Below are positions 1 to 5,888 of a stretch of 8,958 bases of DNA, piece after piece; within the stretch, counting starts at the first letter, position 1; each line of letters starts with the position of its first letter. The notes beneath the pieces are model-generated. The model was not told the origin of the DNA. It saw nothing but the letters and a program-made list of their open reading frames with translations, and made no database searches. A program made the translations under genes and the position numbers. Source of the stretch: Fidelibacterota bacterium (lineage in GTDB: Bacteria; Bipolaricaulota; Bipolaricaulia; UBA7950; UBA9294). The stretch is taken from positions 1-8,958 of the forward strand of contig JAJRTG010000140.1 in assembly GCA_024278395.1 (NCBI GenBank), read 5' to 3'.

Positions 1-1
1 A

Positions 2-652
2 ACCCTGGGCAGCTCGACCAGCTTCGATCTCTTCCCCACACCGGGCGGGAATGAGGTGCTGTGGTTGGAATACTCGTTTGGAATGCTCACCCTCGGGAGT
101 GAGTTCTATTTTACAATCCTCCCTCTCGGGCTTGATTCGATCGATGCCTATGCGGACGCCGATTTGTTCGATATCAAAAGCGACGACGGTCTGATGAGCT
201 CCTCCGGTCAGCTCAAGCTGTGGGTCGGGATCGTCCCGAGCTTCTCAGCCAATCTCACCGGGACGCTCTCGTTCGGGGTCGGGCCTCTATCCCTCAAGAG
301 CACGACGGTGATCGATCTCCTTCCGTTCGGGTTCTCATCGCAGGGGATCTCCGCCACGCTCGAACTGTTCGACACATCGCTCGGGGACAACGGTCCGAGC
401 TTCAGCGGGGATCTCGGCGGAGCCTTCACCCTCTATCCCACGTTCTCCGGGAGCGCCTGGATCAGCCTCACCGCGAGCATGGACGGGATAACGTTCACGA
501 GCAAGACGACGTTCGTCATCGTACCGTTCGGGTTCGGCTCGCAGTACATAAAGGCGGCATTCGACTTCGACCCGTTCTCGTTCTATGTCTCCGCCACGTT
601 CACCACGGGAGATCCGCAGGCGGAGGCGGGGTTCTCCTATTCCTTCCCCTAA
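2..652 (+). CDS. beta-rich tandem-repeat protein, 3' part only
   Basis: The reading frame is open from the left edge, so the true start lies outside the window; the internal GTG at 56 is not a credible start. The 216 visible residues end in a TAA stop. I do not recognise a named family. The protein alternates hydrophobic and small polar residues in short strands and contains almost no charged helices. It is built from repeats exactly 67 residues long, anchored on a Pro-hydrophobic-Gly-hydrophobic-x-Ser motif (codons starting at 122, 323 and 524). It ends in alternating aromatic residues (FSYSFP), which recalls the C-terminal strand of outer-membrane barrel proteins, though that is only a resemblance. 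There is one Cys-free, Gly/Ser/Thr-rich composition throughout, which suits an exported structural or surface protein. Any signal peptide would be upstream. The coding call is strong; the function is unknown. Confidence 0.8.
   Translation, partial: TLGSSTSFDLFPTPGGNEVLWLEYSFGMLTLGSEFYFTILPLGLDSIDAYADADLFDIKSDDGLMSSSGQLKLWVGIVPSFSANLTGTLSFGVGPLSLKSTTVIDLLPFGFSSQGISATLELFDTSLGDNGPSFSGDLGGAFTLYPTFSGSAWISLTASMDGITFTSKTTFVIVPFGFGSQYIKAAFDFDPFSFYVSATFTTGDPQAEAGFSYSFP
122..649 (+). repeat. 67-residue (201-bp) in-phase protein repeats
   Basis: Two full units and one partial unit start at the Pro codons at 122, 323 and 524, exactly 201 bp apart each time. The anchors read PLGLDSIDAYADA, PFGFSSQGISATL and PFGFGSQYIKAAF. 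A second conserved spot, P-S/T-F-S, lies at unit positions 39-42 in both full units. The run just before each anchor is also alike (GSEFYFTIL, KSTTVIDLL, SKTTFVIV). A 12-base DNA identity (ccgttcgggttc) at 323-334 and 524-535 remains, but the units are otherwise diverged, so the duplication is old. The residues before the first anchor match the end of a unit, so the array continues upstream of the window. Confidence 0.75.
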
Positions 653-682
653 GATATAAGACACCCACAACAACCACTAGCA

Positions 683-710
683 CGAAGGAGGCCCTACGGG
701 GCCTCTTTCG
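683..710. terminator. hairpin between convergent genes, probable terminator
   Basis: A 12-bp stem with one G-T wobble (cgaaggaggccc paired with gggcctctttcg) closes a TACG loop at 695-698. On the plus strand it follows the repeat-protein stop by 30 bases and is followed by a weak T-rich stretch (tttctcgttg). On the minus strand it contains the end of the ATPase gene, whose TAG stop uses bases 694-696 and so begins inside the loop. No proper U-tract is present on the minus side, so termination is more convincing for the plus-strand gene. Confidence 0.65.
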
Positions 711-2457
711 TTTCTCGTTGTCGCATCCGCACGGTGCGGAGTCGATTGATCGCCGCGGCGATCTCATAGCGGCGCGGGCGGGCGAACGCTCCGGGGTGCC
801 GCTCGCCGCGGCGGAACGGATCGAGGGAGTCAAGGCCGTCGGTGTCGAGGAACCGATCCAGCCGGTCGAGGACGTCGCTCAACGACGTCTTCCCGTCCAT
901 GAACCGCCGCGTGGCGAGATGGATCGCATATCCGATCGCCCTGGTCTGGCTCCGATCGACGAGCTGCTCCACGAACCGAAGCTCGATCGGATCACGGCCG
1001 TACAGGATCAAATCGAGCCCCTTGGCGTCGATCTTCACCTCGCGCCTGCCCCGCGACGGGTCGAAGCTCTCCGGAAGCGGGACCCGCGGGGTAACGCCGG
1101 TGAACGGAAACCGCGCCTCGATCCGGCGGTTCGTCGGATGCAGGCGGGAGATCTCCTTCGCCCTCTCGGTGACCGCGTGCGGGAGGTAGTCCCGCATCAT
1201 GATCACGGTATCGGCGACGTCGAAGTAGTCCCCCGACCCACCCATGACGAGGATGGTCGACACCCCCAGCCGGGCGTGCAGCTCGCGCACCCGGTCGATG
1301 AACGGGGTGATCGGCTCGTCGTCGGAGTGGACGAGGGCCTGCATCCGCGCGTCACGCACCATGAAGTTGGTCGCGGACGTGTCCTCGTCAAGGAGGAGGA
1401 CTTTCGCCCCGACCTCGATCGCCTCGAGGATGTTCGCCGCCTGGCTCGTGCTCCCGGAGGCGTCGTCGCTCGAGAACTCCCGTGTGTCGCGGCCGTAGGG
1501 GAGAAGACCGATGAACGGGCTGATGTCGACCCGCTCCACCCTGCGCCCGTCCTCGGCGCGGATCTTCACCGCATCGGCGCATGTGACTACGTACTCCCTC
1601 CCGTCGCCCGGGATGTGCGGGTAGACCCCGCGCTCGAGCGCCCGCAGCAGGGTCGACTTCCCGTGGTATCCGCCGCCGACGATCAGGTTCACCCCTTTCG
1701 GGATCCCCATCCCGGTGAGCTCCGCTCTTCCGTCCGGGAGGGGATGAAGGAGGGGAACGGTCACCCGAAGCTCGTCCGGGGACCGAAACCGGATCGCGCG
1801 GTCAGGAGGGAGCGGGCGGTCGCTCGCTCCCGATTCCCGCGGGAGGATCGCCCCGTCAGCGACGAACGCGACCAGCCCCAACTCGTCAAGCCTGGATCGG
1901 ATGTGCTCTTGGTTCTCCACGCAGTCGACGAATCCCCTCGCCTCCGCCTGCGGGATGCTCTCCCACACCAGGCCCGCACTCACGATCTCCGGGATCTCGC
2001 GGCAGAGGATCTCCTCCGCCGCGCGTCCGAGGATGCGCCGGCCGGCGGCGGGAAGCCCGACGAACACCCGCGCCTCGACCCAGTCCGGGGAGATCCTAAC
2101 CGCGGTTCGCTCCAGGACCTCCTGCCCGCCCGCGTCGATCTCCACGAGGCCGCTCTTCCCGGATCCCTTCCGACCGGAGACGACCTTCCGGATCGCCCGG
2201 GCGACCCGCCGGGCGAGGTAGTCGGCGAGCGCGATGTTCCTGACCCGGTTTGCGAACAACTCCGGCGGGAGCCTGGCGACTGAGTGGGGGATGCGCACCC
2301 GGAGCTTCGACGGCGCGGCGAAGGGATCCCCCTGCACGTGATCGATGTAGAGCGTGAACGTGCGAAAGGAGTATTCCCCTTCCAGGTCCTTGTACGCCTT
2401 GTACCCCCGCCCGTCGATGCGGGAGAGCCTCCGACGCAGGTCTGCTTCCGTGTTCAT
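694..2457 (-). CDS. ABC-class ATPase (PF09818 / COG3044 type)
   Basis: The 587-residue product is a predicted ATPase of the ABC class, close to the family's usual length. The main Walker A motif GGGYHGKST is at residues 261-269. An unusual signature-like stretch, DASGSTSQAANI, is at 332-343, Walker B VLLLDEDTSATN at 353-364, and MGGSGDYFDVAD at 405-416. These segments are hallmarks of this family, whose cellular role is not established. A second P-loop-like motif, GRKGSGKS, sits at 95-102 in the N-terminal part. There is no transmembrane segment, so it should be cytosolic. I chose the ATG at 2457 over the ATG at 2481: GGAGG lies five to six bases upstream, and the preceding gene stops at 2459, leaving one base between them (TGATATG). 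Translational coupling to the glycosyltransferase is therefore likely. The stop is TAG, inside the terminator loop. Family call is firm; substrate and partner are unknown. Confidence 0.9.
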   Translation of the reverse strand: MNTEADLRRRLSRIDGRGYKAYKDLEGEYSFRTFTLYIDHVQGDPFAAPSKLRVRIPHSVARLPPELFANRVRNIALADYLARRVARAIRKVVSGRKGSGKSGLVEIDAGGQEVLERTAVRISPDWVEARVFVGLPAAGRRILGRAAEEILCREIPEIVSAGLVWESIPQAEARGFVDCVENQEHIRSRLDELGLVAFVADGAILPRESGASDRPLPPDRAIRFRSPDELRVTVPLLHPLPDGRAELTGMGIPKGVNLIVGGGYHGKSTLLRALERGVYPHIPGDGREYVVTCADAVKIRAEDGRRVERVDISPFIGLLPYGRDTREFSSDDASGSTSQAANILEAIEVGAKVLLLDEDTSATNFMVRDARMQALVHSDDEPITPFIDRVRELHARLGVSTILVMGGSGDYFDVADTVIMMRDYLPHAVTERAKEISRLHPTNRRIEARFPFTGVTPRVPLPESFDPSRGRREVKIDAKGLDLILYGRDPIELRFVEQLVDRSQTRAIGYAIHLATRRFMDGKTSLSDVLDRLDRFLDTDGLDSLDPFRRGERHPGAFARPRRYEIAAAINRLRTVRMRQRETKEAP

Positions 2458-2458
2458 A

Positions 2459-3553
2459 TCAACCTCCATCCAGTACGACATTCAGAAACCGCTCCACCGA
2501 CCTCGCCGTCGGGTGGGCGGGGGTGTAGCCGGGATAGCCCTTTGCGATCTCGGCGTCGCGGGCGAGATCGAGATCATTCTGACGCACGCTGTAGAAGATC
2601 CCCCGCTCCCGCAGAGTCTCCGCCAGGTACTCCTGCTCAGACTGACCCGGGGTGGGGACGATCAACGCCCTCTTCCCCAGCTCGGCGAGCTCCATCAGGG
2701 TGGTGTAGCCGGAACGGCAGACAACGAGCTTCGCCCGGTTCAGCATCTCCTCCTGCCGGGCCCGGTCAAGGTAGGGGTGGATCTCGACCCCGCGCCGCAC
2801 CCGGGGTGCGGTCCCACCCGGCGTCCCAAGCGCGATCACGATCCTCCCGGCGAGTCGGTCAAGCTGGGAGAGTATCCGCCTCTCAAACAGGGTCCGCTGC
2901 GGCTCCGGACCGGAGATGGTGATGAAGTAATCGATGTCCTCCGGGAGGTCCTCCCGGCGCCGCACGCTCGACAAGATCCCAAGGTAGACGAGCTTCCCCG
3001 GGGGGAGGAACCAGGTGCCGTGGCTCATGTCCCCGCTCATCCCCCCATCTTCGTCGTCCGGGATGAGGATCCGCCGCACCGGGGAGAACCAGCGGGCGAG
3101 GAACCACTCCATCACCCCCTCCATGAACCGGCTGCGCCACGGCGCGATGTAGTGAGGGCTGTGGGTGATGTAGTAGGTGGGGATATCCCTCCTTATGAGG
3201 CCGTTTCGATGGTCGGAGACGATCAGATCGAACCGCTCCCTCTGCAGGAGCCGCCCGAGGAGGCGCTTCTCCCGCTCCCAGGTCCGGATGATCCGGGGGA
3301 TGTTCGCCACGGTCTTCGCGTAGAACCCAAGGCTCGTTCGCGCCACTGAGCTTGGAATGTCCGGCCAGTCGAGGTAGCGGCAGGAGCCTCCCAGCTCGGA
3401 TCTAATGACGGAGAGGGCCCTCCCGGTGGAAACCACGGTGAGTTCGCATCCCCGGGCGATCAGTCCCTTCATCAGGATGAGATCACGGGTGGCGTGACCG
3501 AGCCCCCAGGAGCTCGTTCCGAACAAGACCCTCTTCGAATTGGATTGTGACAT
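2459..3553 (-). CDS. GT-B glycosyltransferase, MurG/GT28-like
   Basis: This 364-residue protein has the two-domain GT-B layout. The N-terminal nucleotide-sugar-fold half opens with VLFGTSSWGLGHATRDL (residues 9-25), containing the G-x-G-H-x-x-R loop typical of MurG-like and COG1819-like enzymes. The C-terminal half carries the donor-binding region CRSGYTTLMELAELGKRA (279-296), followed by PTPGQSEQEYLA (300-311). The latter pattern is familiar from glycosyltransferases of the family 28 C-terminal domain type. It probably transfers a sugar from a nucleotide donor to a lipid or surface acceptor on the cytoplasmic face of the membrane; donor and acceptor cannot be read from sequence. It lacks a signal peptide. 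The ATG at 3553 is preceded by AAGGGGAA and by a plausible promoter at 3583-3612. It is the first gene of an operon with the ABC-class ATPase, separated by one base. True MurG is unlikely because no cell-wall cluster surrounds it. Confidence 0.85.
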   Translation of the reverse strand: MSQSNSKRVLFGTSSWGLGHATRDLILMKGLIARGCELTVVSTGRALSVIRSELGGSCRYLDWPDIPSSVARTSLGFYAKTVANIPRIIRTWEREKRLLGRLLQRERFDLIVSDHRNGLIRRDIPTYYITHSPHYIAPWRSRFMEGVMEWFLARWFSPVRRILIPDDEDGGMSGDMSHGTWFLPPGKLVYLGILSSVRRREDLPEDIDYFITISGPEPQRTLFERRILSQLDRLAGRIVIALGTPGGTAPRVRRGVEIHPYLDRARQEEMLNRAKLVVCRSGYTTLMELAELGKRALIVPTPGQSEQEYLAETLRERGIFYSVRQNDLDLARDAEIAKGYPGYTPAHPTARSVERFLNVVLDGG

Positions 3554-3574
3554 TGCTTCCCCTTTGGGTATATT
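3545..3574 (+). promoter_or_regulatory. sigma70-type promoter for the acyltransferase-like gene
   Basis: The -35 box TTGTGA (3545-3550) and -10 box TATATT (3569-3574) are 18 bases apart and match the consensus at 4 of 6 and 5 of 6 positions. The -35 box lies within the first codons of the divergent glycosyltransferase. The predicted start near 3581 would give a leader of about 38 bases ending in the GGAGG at 3605-3609. The site overlaps the minus-strand promoter, so only one polymerase could occupy the region at a time. Confidence 0.45.
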
Positions 3575-3582
3575 GTCTGCGT

Positions 3583-3612
3583 ATTTTAAGGAGGGAGGGA
3601 CCGCGGAGGCAA
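3583..3612 (-). promoter_or_regulatory. sigma70-type promoter for the glycosyltransferase-ATPase operon
   Basis: Read on the minus strand, -35 TTGCCT (3612-3607) and -10 TAAAAT (3588-3583) are separated by 18 bases. They match the consensus at 4 of 6 and 5 of 6 positions. The expected start is near 3576, giving a leader of about 23 bases that contains the AAGGGGAA ribosome binding site before the ATG at 3553. The -35 box overlaps the Shine-Dalgarno of the divergent acyltransferase gene. Confidence 0.5.
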
Positions 3613-3618
3613 GATGCT

Positions 3619-4941
3619 ATGGAAAAGGAGTTATTAACCCTTCTGGCCTCGGGGGCGGCGGTCACCATGCCCTCTGTCCCCGCCCCGGCGATACCGTGGT
3701 GGGGGAAGGTGATCCGGCTCGGACTCGCCGTCGGTTTCCCGGTCGCCGGCCGTGTCCTGTTCGACCTCCGGGTGGCGGGGAGGGAGAACTTCACCGGAAG
3801 CCCGGGAACACTGATCGTCGCCAACCACAAAACGGACTTCGACGTCGTCCTCCTCGGACCGGTCATCTTTTGGTCAAGGCGGGGATCCGGGAGGAGGATC
3901 GCGTTCGTCGCCGCCGAGCGGATGTTCCTTCCCGGTTACATCTCCGACTACGTCCTCCACGGCCCTCGATGGCTGCAGCGCCTCGTCTACCCCGCCAATC
4001 TCAGTGCGGTCCTCAAAGCGATCCGCGCCTATCCGATCGGGTACCTGCAGACCCGCAAGCTGAAGGCACACCTGCGGGCGGTCCTGGAGACGGAGGGGGA
4101 CATCCCGATCCGGGAGGCTCTGGCTCCCCCGGCGGAGGAGGTCCTCTCCGGGGTAAGGCCCGACGCCCCCGTCTCCCGCGTCCTTCGGTTCCGCCACCAC
4201 ACTGATCTCGACCGGGAGTGGGGGTTCTCGGTCCTCGCCCCGGGAATCAGGAAGAAGCTGCGGGCGCGGCACGTTGCGGAGGTGGTTGAATCCTTGGCCC
4301 GGTTCTCCTCGATCCTCGACGCCGGGGACCCCCTTTACCTCGCCCCGTAGGGGGGCCTCGAGACGGACGGGAGGTTTGAGGAGGCGAAGGCGGGACTGAT
4401 CAGGATCATCAAGACGGCGCGCGATCCGGTCGTCCTACCGGTGAACTTGACCTACGACTTCATGACCACGGGGAGAGAGCGGGTCTTCCTCACGATCGGG
4501 GAGGAGATGCACGGAGTGAAGGACTGGCCCCGCCAGAGGCTGGAACAGGAGATCATCAGAAGGATCTCCCAGCTCGGTACGGTCACCTTCTCCCAGCTCG
4601 CCGCGGTCAGTCTGCGGGAACTCACTGCACCCGGCGATGCAATCGTGCACGAGGGTGAACTGAAGCGGGCGATCGTGCAAAGGGCGATGCGCCTCGTCGA
4701 GGCAGGGTACAGGGTCGACCCCCTTCTATTCTCCACCGAAGAGTTCGAGCGGCGGTGGAAGCGGTTTGCCTCCTACTGCGACCGTCATAAGCTCCTGTAC
4801 TTTAGGGGGAGGTGGCTCCTGTACGATGGGAAGAAGCTATTCGGGGATGAACCCACAGCCCGGGTGAGCCCATGGGTGTACGCAGCGAATGAGCTTTCGA
4901 CGATCACCGCCACGTCGCACGTCCCTGCAGGAATATTCTGA
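3619..4941 (+). pseudogene. PlsC/LPLAT-like acyltransferase split by an in-frame TAG
   Basis: One frame runs 440 codons with a single interruption, TAG at 4348-4350 (codon 244). The part before it (243 residues) has the acyltransferase motif NHKTDFD, i.e. H-x4-D with H70 and D75, then a second block near AERMFLP (99-105) and IRAYPIG. The sequence around the stop reads YLAP-[TAG]-GGLETDGRF, then AKAGLIRI and a VVLPVNLTYD block. This is the third and fourth motif region of lysophospholipid/glycerolphosphate acyltransferases, where P-E-G is expected, so the stop replaces the Glu. A single G-to-T change in GAG would cause it. The 196 residues after the stop remain clean coding sequence, including a basic and aromatic C-terminal domain I do not recognise. 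The start at 3619 is favoured by GGAGG nine bases upstream; the in-frame GTG at 3547 overlaps the divergent gene. It is a recent pseudogene, a read error or a readthrough gene. Separate fragments would span 3619-4350 and roughly 4441-4941 (GTG start). Confidence 0.75.
4348..4350 (+). other. in-frame amber codon at the acyltransferase P-E-G glutamate
   Basis: The codon TAG follows CCG (Pro) and precedes GGG-GGC (Gly-Gly), so the interrupted motif is P-stop-G-G. It lies in the loop of a possible GC-rich hairpin (CTCG and CCCC at 4339-4346, GGGG and CGAG downstream to 4362). TAG is also the normal stop of three other genes here: the ATPase (694-696), coaE (6489-6491) and the mtfA-like gene (7541-7543). 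General reassignment of TAG is therefore unlikely. Confidence 0.85.
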
Positions 4942-4959
4942 TCCATTCCCACAAAGAGA

Positions 4960-4987
4960 AGGAGGACCCGGAGATCCGGGTCCTCCT
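4960..4987. terminator. strong hairpin between convergent genes, terminator
   Basis: A perfect 12-bp stem (AGGAGGACCCGG paired with CCGGGTCCTCCT) encloses the loop AGAT at 4972-4975. It starts 19 bases after the acyltransferase-frame stop and lies 29 bases beyond the stop of the minus-strand DUF4384 gene. On the minus strand it is followed by TCTCTTTGT, a moderate T-rich tail; on the plus strand no T-run follows. It probably serves both genes, best for the DUF4384 gene. Confidence 0.75.
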
Positions 4988-5015
4988 CGGTCGATGGGAG
5001 AGCAAGCGGTTTGGG

Positions 5016-5792
5016 TTAGTTTCCGCCGACCTGGATGCGGATCGTGAAGTGCCACTTCCCGTCCGGCCCGTAATACCAGTACCAGCCGCTTCCGCTCGGC
5101 GGGGTGCCGTAATGCCATGATCCGTTGTACCAGTACCATGATCCGCCCGGCACGCATCCATAGCACGGTGGGAGGGGCGGAACAGGGGGACAAGGAGGCG
5201 GGCAATACCCGGGCTGGGTATACCCGTAGGACTGAACGATCGTGAACGAGGTCCACGCCGTCGCCCAGTCAGCGCAAGGAGGACAAGGATTCGGGGCGGG
5301 GTTGATCCCCATGATGTGCCCCTGAATATCGGTGCCCGCCGACTGCGGGTCCGGCGCGATCAACGGGAACGGTTCGGAATAGCTCGTCGGCGCTAGGTTC
5401 AATGGAACGGTGCTCGCGATGATCTGGAGCTGTTCAACCCCGGTGGGGGGACTCACGACCAACCGATAGTTCCCATCCGGAAGGGAGTGCGTCCCGGCGG
5501 ATACGTAGTTGTTCTGCGAGTAGGCGTTCGGGAAGATGAGCCGCACGATCCCGTCCGGCTGGACATCGTAGATGTAGACGTACGCCTGCCGGTTCACCGA
5601 GAAGAATATCCGGGCGTTCTCCCCGACCGCGTAGACCTGCTTATCGGTCCAGATGTTCACCACGAGCTGGCTCGGATTGGGGGACGGAACGATCCCGAGC
5701 GGGCTCGGCGCGCCCTGTCCGTCCGCGAACGCGGCCGCGCCGAGCAGGCTGAGAAGAAGGAGGGTAATTCCAAGGAGTTTCCGTGCTTTCAT
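5016..5792 (-). CDS. secreted DUF4384-domain protein with Cys/Pro and Trp/Tyr-rich tail
   Basis: The 258-residue product begins with a typical signal peptide: MKARK, a Leu-rich core (7-18), and a likely signal peptidase I site after AFA (21-23). Residues about 43-140 look like a DUF4384 domain: VNIWTDKQVYAVGENARIFF followed by VYIYDVQPDGIVRLIFPN. That domain is common in exported or surface proteins and has no assigned reaction. Next comes a linker with six Cys in three close pairs (C170/C173, C197/C201, C210/C213) set among prolines. The tail holds two aromatic repeats, WYWYNGSWHYG and WYWYYGPDGKWHF (219-248). The ATG at 5792 is set by an outstanding Shine-Dalgarno, GAGGTGATC, four bases upstream; the frame stays open further upstream but that part lies antisense to coaE. 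It is monocistronic with a terminator at 4960-4987. I infer an extracytoplasmic, perhaps wall-associated, protein. Confidence 0.85.
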   Translation of the reverse strand: MKARKLLGITLLLLSLLGAAAFADGQGAPSPLGIVPSPNPSQLVVNIWTDKQVYAVGENARIFFSVNRQAYVYIYDVQPDGIVRLIFPNAYSQNNYVSAGTHSLPDGNYRLVVSPPTGVEQLQIIASTVPLNLAPTSYSEPFPLIAPDPQSAGTDIQGHIMGINPAPNPCPPCADWATAWTSFTIVQSYGYTQPGYCPPPCPPVPPLPPCYGCVPGGSWYWYNGSWHYGTPPSGSGWYWYYGPDGKWHFTIRIQVGGN

Positions 5793-5801
5793 TCTGATCA
5801 C

Positions 5802-5828
5802 CTCGTCCGATCTACACGGGAGGACGAG
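5802..5828 (-). promoter_or_regulatory. leader hairpin touching the Shine-Dalgarno of the DUF4384 gene
   Basis: A 7-bp perfect inverted repeat (CTCGTCC at 5802-5808 and GGACGAG at 5822-5828, 13-base loop) lies just upstream of the ATG at 5792. In the minus-strand transcript the downstream arm ends in the GAG that begins GAGGTGATC, so pairing would cover the start of the ribosome binding site. It could damp translation or sense temperature, or be chance. No convincing -10/-35 pair was found for this gene. Confidence 0.3.
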
Positions 5829-5852
5829 CTTCGGTTTCATTCCCCGGAACAC

Positions 5853-5881
5853 TTGTCGAGCGATCGCTGCTTGAGTACTGT
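5853..5881 (+). promoter_or_regulatory. sigma70-type promoter of coaE, predicted leaderless start
   Basis: The -35 box TTGTCG (5853-5858) and -10 box TACTGT (5876-5881) have the ideal 17-base spacing; the -10 keeps the key T, A and final T. Only seven bases (aattctc) separate the -10 from the ATG of coaE at 5889, so transcription would start at or within a base or two of the start codon. The absence of a Shine-Dalgarno before that ATG agrees. A 10-bp palindrome, AGCGATCGCT (5859-5868), fills the spacer and could be an operator. Confidence 0.55.
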
Positions 5882-5888
5882 AATTCTC

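Noticed and set aside
56..58. GTG at 56 as the start of the first gene
   Set aside because: The frame and the repeat pattern continue unbroken to the left edge, so the gene starts outside the window.
220..2283. A 687-codon open frame on the plus strand across the ATPase gene
   Set aside because: It is rich in Arg, Pro, Asp and His, has no recognisable motif, and lies antisense to a gene with clear Walker motifs. High GC content makes such stop-poor antisense frames common.
2354..3349. A 331-codon plus-strand frame over the glycosyltransferase gene
   Set aside because: Its composition is that of a GC-rich antisense shadow and the opposite strand carries the G-x-G-H and donor-binding motifs.
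4348..4350. General reassignment of TAG in this organism
   Set aside because: TAG ends the ATPase, coaE and mtfA-like genes at family-typical lengths; for the mtfA-like gene a TGA follows two codons later.
5487..5888. N-terminal extension of coaE back to 5487
   Set aside because: The extension is antisense to the DUF4384 gene, and the P-loop follows directly after the ATG at 5889 as in normal CoaE proteins.
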